From the NCBI RefSeq assembly GCF_900168195.1, contig NZ_FUYX01000002.1, positions 379,501 through 443,500 on the forward strand: a stretch of 64,000 bases of DNA. The letters run 5' to 3'. The DNA is from Allobosea thiooxidans (lineage in GTDB: Bacteria; Pseudomonadota; Alphaproteobacteria; Rhizobiales; Beijerinckiaceae). The notes beneath the pieces were generated by a model. That model worked only from the letters and a program-made list of their open reading frames with translations. It ran no database searches and was not told the DNA's origin. The position numbers and the translations under genes are program-made. Every line of letters starts with the position of its first letter. Positions within the stretch are counted from its first letter, which is position 1. This document shows positions 33,645 to 42,012 of this stretch, piece after piece.

Positions 33645-34922
33645 ATGCAGGCAACGCGCCGTTCTTTCATGCGCATCGGGTTCACCGCATCGGGGGTGCT
33701 GGCGCTCGGGGTGCCGGCCGTGCTCGGCCAGGCCAAGCCGCGGGTGGTCGTGATCGGCGGCGGCGCCGGCGGCGCGACGGCCGCTCGCTACCTCGCCAAG
33801 GATTCCAACGGCGCGATCGCGGTGACGCTGGTCGAGGAGAACGAGGTCTACCAGACCTGCTTCCACTCGAACCTCTTCCTCGGCGGGTTCAAGAGCTATG
33901 CCGACATCACGCATCGCTATGACGATCTGGCGAGGAAGCACGGCATCGCCGTCGTGCGGGCGCGTGCAGAGCGGATCGACCGCGACAAGAAGGAGGTCGT
34001 GCTCTCGACCGGTCAGCGCCTGCCCTATGACCGGCTCGTCGTCGCCCCGGGCATCGACCTGAAATACGATTCGGTGCCCGGCTGGTCGAAGGAGGCCGAG
34101 GAGGCGATGCCCCATGGCTGGAAGCCCGGCCGGCAGACGCAGCTCATCCGGCAGAAGCTCGACGCCGTCCCCGATGGCGGGCTCATCGTCATGGTCGCGC
34201 CGCCCAATCCCTATCGCTGCCCGCCGGGCCCCTATGAGCGCGCCTCGATGTTCGCCCATGTGCTGAAGAAGACGGGCCGGGGGAACACCAGGATCGTGAT
34301 CCTCGATCCCAAGGAGAGCTTCTCCAAGCAGGGCACCTTCCAGGCCGCCTGGGAGCAGCATTACGGTGCGATGATCGAATGGCTCGGGCCGAAGATCCAT
34401 GACGGGGTCAAATCGGTCGATCCGAAGACCAACACCGTGGTGACCGGCTTCGAAACCTACAAAAATGCCGCCCTCGTCAACGTCATCCCCGCGCAGATGG
34501 CGGGCGAGATCGCGCGGCTCGCCGGCCTCGCCCCGGCCGGAGGCTACTGCGCCATCGATCCCGCTTCGATGCGTTCCGCGGTCGACCCCGCGATCTTCAT
34601 CCTCGGCGATGCCTGCATCGCCGGCGACATGCCGAAATCGGCCTTCTCGGCCAACAGCCAGGCGAAGGTCGCCGCCATGACGATCCGTGGGGAGCTGACC
34701 GGCGCCCGGACCTTCCCGGCCCGCTACGTCAACACCTGCTGGTCCCTGGTGGAGACCGACGACGCGATCAAGGTCGGCGGTCGCTACGAGGCGAAGGACG
34801 GCAAGATCGCGGCGACCGAAACCTTCGTCTCCCAGCCGGACGAGGCGGCCGATCTGCGCAAGGCGAACCAGGCCGAGAATATCGGCTGGTACGAGGCTAT
34901 CTCGGCGGACATGTTCGGCTGA
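33645..34922 (+). CDS. soxF: Flavocytochrome c sulfide dehydrogenase flavoprotein SoxF
   Basis: A 425-residue Tat-exported (TRRSFMRIGF) FAD protein. The Rossmann glycine motif VIGGGAGGATAA is at 36-47 and Cys72 in EVYQTCFHSNLFLGG matches the cysteine that binds FAD covalently in FccB. It oxidises sulfide and passes electrons to a c-type cytochrome, probably the product of the gene at 32700. Length and C-terminal sulfide-dehydrogenase domain fit the family. It lies in the sox operon, 52 bases after the DsrE-like gene. Confidence 0.88.
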   Translation: MQATRRSFMRIGFTASGVLALGVPAVLGQAKPRVVVIGGGAGGATAARYLAKDSNGAIAVTLVEENEVYQTCFHSNLFLGGFKSYADITHRYDDLARKHGIAVVRARAERIDRDKKEVVLSTGQRLPYDRLVVAPGIDLKYDSVPGWSKEAEEAMPHGWKPGRQTQLIRQKLDAVPDGGLIVMVAPPNPYRCPPGPYERASMFAHVLKKTGRGNTRIVILDPKESFSKQGTFQAAWEQHYGAMIEWLGPKIHDGVKSVDPKTNTVVTGFETYKNAALVNVIPAQMAGEIARLAGLAPAGGYCAIDPASMRSAVDPAIFILGDACIAGDMPKSAFSANSQAKVAAMTIRGELTGARTFPARYVNTCWSLVETDDAIKVGGRYEAKDGKIAATETFVSQPDEAADLRKANQAENIGWYEAISADMFG

Positions 34923-34989
34923 CCCGCCCGTTTTCCGCCGGCGCGGCCAGGGGCCGCGCAGGTATTCCATCAACCGTCAGAGGACCTCG

Positions 34990-35376
34990 ATGAAGCTTCC
35001 GATTGCCGCCGCTGCCGTGACGCTGGCCTTGTTCGCCGCTCCCGCCTTCGCGCAGGACATCGCCGCCGGCGAGCGCTCCTGGAACAAGTGCCGGGCCTGC
35101 CACCAGCTCGGAGAGAACGCGAAGAACGGCGTGGGCCCGCATCTGAACGGCCTGTTCGGCCGCCATACCGGCGAGGTCGAGGGCTACAGCTATTCGAACG
35201 CCAACAAGGGCGCGAACATCACCTGGGACGAGGCCGTCTTCGCCGAATACATCAAGGATCCGCGGGCGAAGATCCCGGGCACGAAGATGGTCTTCGCCGG
35301 GATCAAGAACGACAAGGAAATCACCGACCTCACCGCCTTCCTCAAGCAGTTCGGCAAGGACGGCAAGAAGATGTGA
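34990..35376 (+). CDS. Small class I cytochrome c (c2/c550 type)
   Basis: A 128-residue protein with a signal peptide (to about Ala21), haem motif CRACH at 34-38, and Met100 in PGTKM. It ends the sox operon. It matches closely the cytochrome beside sorA (17226-17612), sharing GYSYS, TWDEA and AFLKQF segments. It probably carries electrons from SoxAX, SoxCD or SoxF to the oxidase. Confidence 0.85.
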   Translation: MKLPIAAAAVTLALFAAPAFAQDIAAGERSWNKCRACHQLGENAKNGVGPHLNGLFGRHTGEVEGYSYSNANKGANITWDEAVFAEYIKDPRAKIPGTKMVFAGIKNDKEITDLTAFLKQFGKDGKKM

Positions 35377-35394
35377 TCAGGGCTGCAGCCCGCG

Positions 35395-35415
35395 CGCCGG
35401 CCGCAGCGGCCGGCG
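35395..35415. terminator. Candidate terminator hairpin after sox operon
   Basis: Nine-base arms GCCGGCCGC (35396-35404) and GCGGCCGGC (35406-35414) form a GC-rich palindrome, extended by one more pair, between the convergent cytochrome and DUF3008 genes. There is no T-run, so it may instead be a bidirectional roadblock. Confidence 0.5.
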
Positions 35416-35432
35416 GCGAATGGCGCAGGCCT

Positions 35433-35621
35433 TCAGTGCCTGGTCTTGTGCTCGGGCTTACCCTTGCGCTTGGTCGAGGCCATCTTCTCCAGCTCGGTCT
35501 CGCTCATCGACTTCTCCATCGATTTCGAGGCGCCCTTGAGCTCGCTCTTCTTGATGTCGCCGCGCTTGGCCGCGAGCGCGGCGCCGGCGGCCTTCTGCTG
35601 GGCGGCCGATTTTGCTGGCAT
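35433..35621 (-). CDS. DUF3008 family small basic protein
   Basis: A 62-residue lysine-rich protein opening with MPAKSAAQQKAAGAAL and ending in KRKGKPEHKTRH, the DUF3008 pattern. Function is unknown. ATG at 35621 follows AAGGAGGAC. The frame stays open for another 42 codons upstream to an ATG at 35750 (MPEPTSAYPFRD start) that also has a GGGAG, so a 104-residue form is possible; the short form equals the family's usual length. Confidence 0.8.
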   Translation of the reverse strand: MPAKSAAQQKAAGAALAAKRGDIKKSELKGASKSMEKSMSETELEKMASTKRKGKPEHKTRH

Positions 35622-35866
35622 GTCGTCCTCCTTCACGTGGATGAGTGGATGACGGCTAGACGCGAAGGCTTCGCCGTCGGGAAAGGCCATGAGCAGGCGA
35701 TTGGTCTCGGGCTCGTCGCGGAACGGATAAGCGCTCGTCGGTTCCGGCATGGCGGCTCCCTCGCGATAGGCGCTGCCTGACGATGAACCCCCTGCCGGGA
35801 TGGGAGTTCCACAAGCCGAGGGCTGTGGCTTCACTCGCCGCCTCGAGCAGCAGGGACATCACGACC

Positions 35867-36058
35867 ATGAAAACACGTGTCGAACGTGATTCGGACGAGC
35901 GGGCTTCCGAGCCTGCCACGGATATCGAGATCGAAACCGAGGCGGATGCTCTGCGCGCCGAGCGCCGCGTCGACGCCCTGCGCGCAGGATCGCGTAGCGA
36001 AGATGAGGAGGACGAGCTGAAAAGCCTGGAGCGCGCGCTCGTCCGCTGGCGCGCGTAA
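35867..36058 (+). CDS. Small acidic/charged hypothetical protein
   Basis: A 63-residue frame rich in Glu, Arg and Asp (RVERDSDERASEPATD-type start, and ADALRAERRVDALRAG). It is predicted to be largely helical or disordered and has no domain I recognise. It sits in the gap between the divergent DUF3008 frame and the convergent SDR gene. An upstream AGGGACATCACG is a weak ribosome site. It may be real, since amino-acid use is not that of a shadow frame, but support is thin. Confidence 0.35.
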   Translation: MKTRVERDSDERASEPATDIEIETEADALRAERRVDALRAGSRSEDEEDELKSLERALVRWRA

Positions 36059-36083
36059 AGCCTGAGCGCCGGCGTCCCCCGGT

Positions 36084-36851
36084 TCAGGCCATCACCAGCC
36101 CGCCATCGACATGCAGCGTCTGGCCGGTGACGAAGCCGCTCCAGTCGCTGGCGAGGAAGAGCACGGGGCCGGCGATGTCGGCTGGTGTCGCGATGCGGCG
36201 CAAGGGCGTCTGTGCGATCAGCGTCTCGCGTACCGCCTCGGGCGTCGCCTCGCTCGCCTGCGTCGGATAGACCAGCCCCGGCGCGACGCAGTTCACCCGG
36301 ATGCCGAGCGGACCGAGTTCGGCGGCGAGGTTGCGGCTGAATCCCACCAGAGCTGCCTTGGCGGTGGTGTAGTCGTGATAGGGGATGCTCGGTCGGGTCA
36401 CGAGATCGCTTGCCAGGTTGACGATGCTGGCGCCCGTGCGGCGCTGGAGCAGCGGCAGCATCGCCCGGCTGACCGTGTAGGCCGCCTTCACCGCCCCCTC
36501 GAACTGCTGGCCATAGGCCTCCCAGGGCGTTTCCCAGAAGCGGGCGCGGTTGTCCGGGTCGAAGCGATAGGGCGCGAAGGCATTGTTGACGACGACATCG
36601 AGCCGGCCGACCTCTTCGGCGATGCGTGCGGCCATGGTGCCGACCGCTTCCGCCGAGGTCACGTCGGCAGCGATGGCGAGCGCCTCGCCGCCGAGGCCGC
36701 GGCATTCGGCGACGACAGCTTCGGCCGCTTCTGCGTTCGTGAGATAGTTGGCGACGACGATGCCGCCCTCGGCCGCGAAGGCCTTCGCGATCGCTGCGCC
36801 GATGCCGCGGCTCGCGCCGGTGACGAGGATGGCCCGGTCGCGGAACTTCAT
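36084..36851 (-). CDS. Short-chain dehydrogenase/reductase (FabG-like) of the TPP-riboswitch operon
   Basis: A 255-residue SDR with cofactor motif TGASRGIG (11-18), NNA motif (VVNNAFAPY), catalytic Ser (NLASDLV) and YxxxK (YTTAK). It is the last gene of the six-gene operon and overlaps the binding-protein gene by 4 bases (ATGA), with AAGGAGGG as ribosome site. SDRs reduce aldehydes or ketones with NAD(P)H. In this operon it could reduce the aldehyde from the LuxC-like enzyme to an alcohol, or convert another oxo group; the substrate is unknown. Confidence 0.82.
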   Translation of the reverse strand: MKFRDRAILVTGASRGIGAAIAKAFAAEGGIVVANYLTNAEAAEAVVAECRGLGGEALAIAADVTSAEAVGTMAARIAEEVGRLDVVVNNAFAPYRFDPDNRARFWETPWEAYGQQFEGAVKAAYTVSRAMLPLLQRRTGASIVNLASDLVTRPSIPYHDYTTAKAALVGFSRNLAAELGPLGIRVNCVAPGLVYPTQASEATPEAVRETLIAQTPLRRIATPADIAGPVLFLASDWSGFVTGQTLHVDGGLVMA

Positions 36852-37840
36852 GGCGCGCCCTCCTTCTGCGGGAGGAGGTCGCTCTTCACGACGGCCTTCA
36901 TGTCGATCTGGCGGGCGATCAGGCCGAGGCTGCGGAAGGTGTCCGCGCCTTTCTGCAAGGCCTCGAGATCGAAGCGGCCGAGGCCCTCGCGCTCGGTCGT
37001 CGCAGAGACGCTCGAAGCGTTGCGCAGCTTGATGATCTCGAGATTGACGGCCTCGTCCCGGCCGTTGATGGCGCGGGTGACGGCGATGCGCGCGGCTTCC
37101 TCGGGCTTGGCGATCATCCAGGCGGCGGAGTCGCGATAGGCGGCGAGGAAGCGCTGCAGCAGCGGCCTGTTCTGCTCGTAATAGCTCTCCTTCACGACGA
37201 AGATGTCGCTCGGCAGGTTGAGCTGGTCGCGGACCTCGATGACGTTGGCCTCGCCCAGTCCCTTGGCGCGGGCGACGAGCAGGCCGGTATCGGTCGCGGC
37301 GGTGGCGTCGACCTGGCCCTGCATCAGCGGCGCGAAGTTGAGCAGGCCGGTGGGCTGGATGGTGACATCCTTCTCGCCCAGACCCACCTGGTGCAGCAGC
37401 ACGAGCAGGTTCTGGTAGGTGCCGCTGGCGAGGCTGTAGACGCCGATGCGCTTGCTCTTGAGATCGGCGGCGGAGCGGATGCCGCTGCTCTTCAGCGCGA
37501 CGACGTTGAAGACGTTCTGCGGATAGATGTTGTAGATCGCGACGAGCTTTTCGCCCTTGTCGAGCGCGAGATAGAGCGCGGCCGGGTCGGTGAAGGCGAT
37601 GTCGGCCTGCCCCGCGATCAGGGTCTGGAGCGCGGCGCCGCCGCCATTGCCGGGCACATAGTCGAGCGCGATGCCCTTGGCCTTGAAGAAGCCCTTGTCC
37701 GGTTCCGCGAGCAGGTTGGTGATCTCGCTGATCGGCTGGCTCCAGCCGGCGACGGTAACCTTGTCGAGCGACTGGGCCGCGGCGGGCGCAGCAACGAGCA
37801 GCGACAGGGCAAGCAGGAGGAAGGCGCGCAGGGCGGGCAT
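36848..37840 (-). CDS. NMT1/THI5-type ABC substrate-binding protein
   Basis: A 330-residue exported binding protein (signal MPALRAFLLLALSLLVAAPA then AAQ), NMT1/THI5 domain: DKVTVAGWSQPISEITNLLAEPDKGFFKAKGIALDYVPGNGG and the DIAFTDPAALYLAL block. Related proteins bind thiamin pyrimidine compounds (ThiY), but also sulfonates and nitrate. The TPP riboswitch upstream favours a thiamin-linked ligand. It is encoded 5 bases after the permease. Confidence 0.82.
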   Translation of the reverse strand: MPALRAFLLLALSLLVAAPAAAQSLDKVTVAGWSQPISEITNLLAEPDKGFFKAKGIALDYVPGNGGGAALQTLIAGQADIAFTDPAALYLALDKGEKLVAIYNIYPQNVFNVVALKSSGIRSAADLKSKRIGVYSLASGTYQNLLVLLHQVGLGEKDVTIQPTGLLNFAPLMQGQVDATAATDTGLLVARAKGLGEANVIEVRDQLNLPSDIFVVKESYYEQNRPLLQRFLAAYRDSAAWMIAKPEEAARIAVTRAINGRDEAVNLEIIKLRNASSVSATTEREGLGRFDLEALQKGADTFRSLGLIARQIDMKAVVKSDLLPQKEGAP

Positions 37841-37845
37841 GGGGG

Positions 37846-38595
37846 CTAGCCTTTCGAGAAGCGGTGCAGGACGCGGCGCTCGAGCAGGCGCACGGCCTCG
37901 TAGAGCAACATTCCAAGGGCGGTGATGACGATGAAGAGCGCGAAGATCAGACTCGAATCCATCACGCTCTGGGCGGCGATGATCGAAGCGCCGAGGCCGA
38001 TGCGACCGCCGATGAACTCGCCGACCACCGCGCCCACAAGCGCTAGCACGACCGCGACGCGCAGGCCCGCCATGATGACGGGCAGGGCCGCCGGAAGCTT
38101 CAGGCGCAGCAGGGTCTGGAGGCGGCTCGCGCCCAGCATGCGGAAGAGTTCGCGCCGCGCCGGATCGACCTCGCTCACGCCTGTCAGCGTATTCTCCATC
38201 AGCGGGAAGAAGCAGATCAGAGCGGTGATCACGACCGTCGGCGTCATGCCGAAGCCGAACCAGATGATGAAGAGCGGCCCGAGCGCGAGTTTCGGCACCA
38301 GCTGGCTCGCCAGCACATAGGGCCGCAGCAACCGGCTGAGCGCCGGGAATTCCGCCAGCAGGATGCCGACTCCGAGGCCGACGACGGCGCCGATGGCAAG
38401 GCCCAGCGCCATCTCCGTGGCCGTGACGGCGAGATGCGGCCAGAGCCGGCCGGTGGCGATCTCGCTCCATAGCGTGGCCAGTACCGCCGAGGGCGGCGGC
38501 AGGACGAGAGCCGACACGCCGCCGAGGCGGCACCAGGCCTCCCAGCCCGCGAGCAGAGCGACGAGCAGCAGGAGCGAGGGCAGCCGCGCGCTCAT
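37846..38595 (-). CDS. ABC transporter permease (SsuC/ThiX-like)
   Basis: A 249-residue BPD_transp_1 permease with six hydrophobic helices and the EAA-like loop RRELFRMLGASRLQTLLRLKLPAALPVIMAGLRVA. It forms the membrane part for the NMT1-type binding protein and the ATPase encoded on either side. It overlaps the ATPase gene by 4 bases. Substrate specificity follows the binding protein; thiamin-related import is inferred from the riboswitch. Confidence 0.87.
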   Translation of the reverse strand: MSARLPSLLLLVALLAGWEAWCRLGGVSALVLPPPSAVLATLWSEIATGRLWPHLAVTATEMALGLAIGAVVGLGVGILLAEFPALSRLLRPYVLASQLVPKLALGPLFIIWFGFGMTPTVVITALICFFPLMENTLTGVSEVDPARRELFRMLGASRLQTLLRLKLPAALPVIMAGLRVAVVLALVGAVVGEFIGGRIGLGASIIAAQSVMDSSLIFALFIVITALGMLLYEAVRLLERRVLHRFSKG

Positions 38596-39389
38596 GCTGC
38601 CGGCCTCTGGCTTGCGGCGGTGCCGGCCTCGCCATCCATCGCGTCGCGCAAGTCGCGGCAGGCGGCGATGAAGGAGGGCGCATAGCGGATGTCGCGGTGC
38701 CGCGGGCGCGGCAGCTCGATCCGGCGCCTGTGGGCTAGCCGGCCGGCTGCCATCACCGCGACCTTGTCGGCCAGATAGACGGCCTCGCCGATGTCATGGG
38801 TGACGAAGAGCGCGGTGGTGCCGTTGAGCGCGCAGAGCCGCAGCAGATCGTCCTGCAATTCCTCGCGTGTTAGCGCGTCGAGCGCGGCGAAGGGCTCGTC
38901 GAGCAGGAGCAGGTCCGGGTTGCCGATCAGCGCGCGGGCGAGGGCGACGCGGCTCTGCTGGCCGCCGGAAAGCTCGGCCGGTCGGCGCGTGGCGAAATCG
39001 GCGAGGCCAATGCGGGCGAGCAGATCGCGCGCGGCATCGCGGTCGGCGGCCGTGACGCGGCGCCTCAGCGAGACCGGGAGGAGGACATTGTCGAGCGCGC
39101 TCAGCCAGTCGAGCAGGGTCGGAGCCTGGAAGACGAAGCCGGCATGAAGGCTCGGGCCATGCAGCGCCTCGCCGCTGATGCGGATGGCACCTTCGCTCGG
39201 GCCGAGCAGGCCGGCAGCGAGCTTCAGCAGCGTGGTCTTGCCGCAACCGCTGCGGCCGAGAAGGCAATGGATCTCGCCGCGCGGGATCGCCCAGTCGACG
39301 CCGTCGACGATGGCGGGGTCGTTCGCGCCGTAGCGGTAGCGGACCTGCTCGATCGCGACGAAGCCAGGAGTGGAGCGATCAGTCGACAT
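38592..39389 (-). CDS. ABC transporter ATP-binding protein (SsuB/ThiZ-like)
   Basis: A 265-residue nucleotide-binding subunit. Walker A GRSGCGKTT at 45-53, signature LSGGQQSRVALARAL near 138, Walker B LLLLDEPFAALD near 158, and the switch His (VTHDIGEAV). It overlaps the LuxC-like gene by 11 bases upstream and the permease by 4 bases downstream, so it is inside a single operon. Type matches the nitrate/sulfonate/thiamin-precursor group. Confidence 0.88.
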   Translation of the reverse strand: MSTDRSTPGFVAIEQVRYRYGANDPAIVDGVDWAIPRGEIHCLLGRSGCGKTTLLKLAAGLLGPSEGAIRISGEALHGPSLHAGFVFQAPTLLDWLSALDNVLLPVSLRRRVTAADRDAARDLLARIGLADFATRRPAELSGGQQSRVALARALIGNPDLLLLDEPFAALDALTREELQDDLLRLCALNGTTALFVTHDIGEAVYLADKVAVMAAGRLAHRRRIELPRPRHRDIRYAPSFIAACRDLRDAMDGEAGTAASQRPAA

Positions 39390-40827
39390 AGGGCGCGAAC
39401 CCTTCCGCCGCGGCCTCGGCGCTCTGCTCGATCTCGGTCAGGGTGACGAGGTCGAGCAGGCTGAAGCGGCCGTCATGGTGCCAGCCGGCTTCCGGCGCCG
39501 TCATGCGGCCGAGCGGCGCGATGCGGCTGACGCCGATTTCGCCCAGCTGCTGCGCGAGCCGGAACAGCCGCTCCGGCGCCGCGGCGACCCCGGCTGTCTG
39601 CAGGAAACTGCGCTGGGGGGCGACCAAGGCGGGAACGTCGTCGAGGCTGTCGAGCGCAACCAGCTTGAGCGTGCGGTTCAGGCCCGTCGGGCTCAGGGCT
39701 TCGGGCGTCTCGACATGGACGACGCTCCAGGAATCCGAAGGCTCGCCCAGGAGCTCCGCCGCCCCCTCCATCGCGCAGATCTCCTGCGCGCCGCGCCATG
39801 TGGCGATCGACGCGGCTTCGCCCTGCGAGAGGGCGCGGCGCGGATGGTGGGGGGCGAGGGCGGCGAGTTCCTGCGCGACATGGCGGGCGAATTCGGCCGG
39901 CGCGACGCGCCCGCCGCGCTCGACGAAGAGCAGTTGCGGCGAGTAGCAGCCTTGTTGCTCGTAGCGGGCGACGTCATGAGCGGCGAGCCGCGCCAGCGCC
40001 GGAGCCTTGCGGCTGTCGAGCGCTTCGCGCCCGATCACGCCGAAGCCGATCTTGTGGCCATGCGGCAGGAAGCGGGTGGTGATCGGCAGTTTTGCACGCA
40101 GTGCCGTCAGCGTATCGTTGCCGCCATAGGCCATGACGGTGTCGGCTTCACGCAGGAAGACAGGCTCGGCGGCCGCTTCCCCGCCTTTCCACCAGGTGAT
40201 GGCGAGGCATTCGCCGATCTCCGGGTCGATCTCGGCGAGGAGGCTCGCGAACCAGCTGGCCGTCAGCGGCTCGGCCGAGGCGAGCTTGCCGATGCTGCCC
40301 GCCTTGACCAGCAATCCGCAGATCAGGCTCCAGAGCGAGAGCGCCGGGACATTGCCGGCCCAGACATGCAGCAACAGATCCGGGCCATGGGCGCAGAGAT
40401 AACCGCCCTTGGGTGTCGGCTGGAAGCCGTCGAGCATGGCGGGATTGGCGAAATCCTCCGCCAGGAAGCGCAGCAGCTGCGGGCGCCGAAAAGTCTTGAG
40501 ATAACCGGTCAGCCCGAGCCGGACCGTCTCGCGGTCATAGCCGGTGACGATCGGCAGCAGATGCTCGGCCTTGCGGCGCAGCGGGTGTGTGCGGTCGAGC
40601 AGGCGCGCGATCGTGGCGTCAATCGCGGCGGCGATCCGGGCGACCGGCATCTGCTTCAGCCGGGTGCGGGCGTTGCCGCGCACATGCGTGCAGAGCGCGG
40701 CCGCCTGTGCCTCGTCCAGTTCCGGCAGTGCGATGATGGCGCTCTCGCCCCAGGCGTGGTGACTGACCTCGCGCCAGCGCAGCGCCTCGCGGCTCAGGCC
40801 CGGCAGATGGCCCGCATGCTCGATCAC
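39379..40827 (-). CDS. LuxC-like acyl-CoA/acyl-enzyme reductase
   Basis: A 482-residue protein of the LuxC (PF05893) family. The active Cys294 lies in RYEQQGCYSPQLLFVE, matching the thioester-forming cysteine of LuxC, and the GPDLLLHVWAGNVPALSLWSLICGLLVKAGSIGK segment is the NADPH-binding region. LuxC reduces an activated acyl group to an aldehyde. GTG at 40827, directly after the luxE stop (40832), is chosen because upstream residues read as Arg-rich non-coding sequence. It is the second gene after a TPP riboswitch and no lux light genes are near, so it is not bioluminescence. Confidence 0.83.
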   Translation of the reverse strand: MIEHAGHLPGLSREALRWREVSHHAWGESAIIALPELDEAQAAALCTHVRGNARTRLKQMPVARIAAAIDATIARLLDRTHPLRRKAEHLLPIVTGYDRETVRLGLTGYLKTFRRPQLLRFLAEDFANPAMLDGFQPTPKGGYLCAHGPDLLLHVWAGNVPALSLWSLICGLLVKAGSIGKLASAEPLTASWFASLLAEIDPEIGECLAITWWKGGEAAAEPVFLREADTVMAYGGNDTLTALRAKLPITTRFLPHGHKIGFGVIGREALDSRKAPALARLAAHDVARYEQQGCYSPQLLFVERGGRVAPAEFARHVAQELAALAPHHPRRALSQGEAASIATWRGAQEICAMEGAAELLGEPSDSWSVVHVETPEALSPTGLNRTLKLVALDSLDDVPALVAPQRSFLQTAGVAAAPERLFRLAQQLGEIGVSRIAPLGRMTAPEAGWHHDGRFSLLDLVTLTEIEQSAEAAAEGFAPYVD

Positions 40828-40831
40828 GGTC

Positions 40832-41908
40832 TCAACCTCGCGCCGCAGCCAGGAACTCGGCCACGGCGACCGAGCAGCCCTTCGAATCCTCGCCGTCGAC
40901 GCGACCGAGCAGCTTGAAACCACCCGGGACGATCTCGCCGGCATCCTCGGTCAGGATCGCCGAGACGCAGTTGAAATGGGCGAGGTCGTGATGGACGATC
41001 ACGCCGCGCTCGCCTTCGGGAAGGTCTACGCCGGTCAGCGGGTCGACGACGCGGCTGCGGATCCAGTGTGGGCCGGATTTCACGGAGGGGCAGACCGCAT
41101 TGCCGTCGTCGTAGAGCTGGGAGCTCAGCTCGGTCATCCCGTACATGTTGATGCAGGATGAGCGCGGCACGCCGAAGGCGGCGGCGAGCCCATCATAGAA
41201 CTCGTCGGGACCGAGCTCGCGCGACTGGCCTTTGAAGCCGCCGGTGTCGAGGATGAGGCTGCCCTCCGGCAAGGCGAAGCGCCGGCCGCTCGCGGCGAGC
41301 GCATCCAGCACGGGAACGAAGGAATAGCTCGCGCCGAGCAGGGCATAGGGTTCGCCGCTGGCCTCGGCACGTTCGAGCGCCGGCAGCAGCCGGTCGAGGT
41401 CGAGACCGGTCGCGTTGATGAAGGTCTCGGAATCCGGCGTGCCGCATTCGCGCTTGGCGAGCGAGAGATAGGTGGCGAGCGAGGAGTTCGGCAGCTCCGT
41501 CTCGTCGGGGAAGAGGATGCCCATCCGGAGGCGCTCCCGGCCGCGCATGAAGCGCTTGCGGAAATTGCGCAGCATCGAGCGCTTCCAGACGGCGAGCGTC
41601 GGGTGATAGCTGCGGCCGCGCACGCCTTGCGTCGTGCCGCTCGTCATGAACACGCGCTCGGCCTGCTCCGGCGGGCTGCAGCTCAGCGTCAGGTCCTTGA
41701 AGGCGGTGATCGGCACGGCCGGGATATCGCGCCAGCGCCTGACCGAGAGCGGCGTGCGGCCGCGCTGCAGGGCGAAGCGCCTATAGGGCTCGTTGTTACG
41801 GAACTGATAGGCGAAGACTTTCAGCGCCATCGCCTCGAATTCGGCTTCCGACGCATCGGGAAGCGCGATGAACGCCAGCAGCGCCTCGATGATCTCGGCT
41901 TGCGTCAC
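40832..41908 (-). CDS. LuxE-like acyl-protein synthetase
   Basis: A 358-residue protein of the LuxE (PF04443) family. The adenylate motif MTSGTTQG is at 88-95, and a C-terminal GCS (Cys about 345) matches the acylated cysteine of LuxE. LuxE activates a carboxylate with ATP and passes the acyl group to a cysteine for LuxC. It is the first gene after the TPP riboswitch, and starts with GTG at 41908 preceded by GGAG (an in-frame GTG is also at 41917). Its acid substrate is unknown; thiamin-derived carboxylates are suggested by the regulation. Confidence 0.82.
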   Translation of the reverse strand: MTQAEIIEALLAFIALPDASEAEFEAMALKVFAYQFRNNEPYRRFALQRGRTPLSVRRWRDIPAVPITAFKDLTLSCSPPEQAERVFMTSGTTQGVRGRSYHPTLAVWKRSMLRNFRKRFMRGRERLRMGILFPDETELPNSSLATYLSLAKRECGTPDSETFINATGLDLDRLLPALERAEASGEPYALLGASYSFVPVLDALAASGRRFALPEGSLILDTGGFKGQSRELGPDEFYDGLAAAFGVPRSSCINMYGMTELSSQLYDDGNAVCPSVKSGPHWIRSRVVDPLTGVDLPEGERGVIVHHDLAHFNCVSAILTEDAGEIVPGGFKLLGRVDGEDSKGCSVAVAEFLAAARG

Positions 41909-42012
41909 TGTGCCCACTCCGTCCTGACGCTCGCGGGCAAGCCGGTAGCGTCGATCGCGACAGGATCACGGGCGCAAGCTGGAGTCAGGGCCGTATTGGC
42001 CGCATGTCCCGC

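Noticed and set aside
39379-41908. A bioluminescence (lux) operon
   Set aside because: LuxE- and LuxC-like genes are present but luxA, luxB and luxD are not, and the operon is behind a TPP riboswitch with transporter genes.
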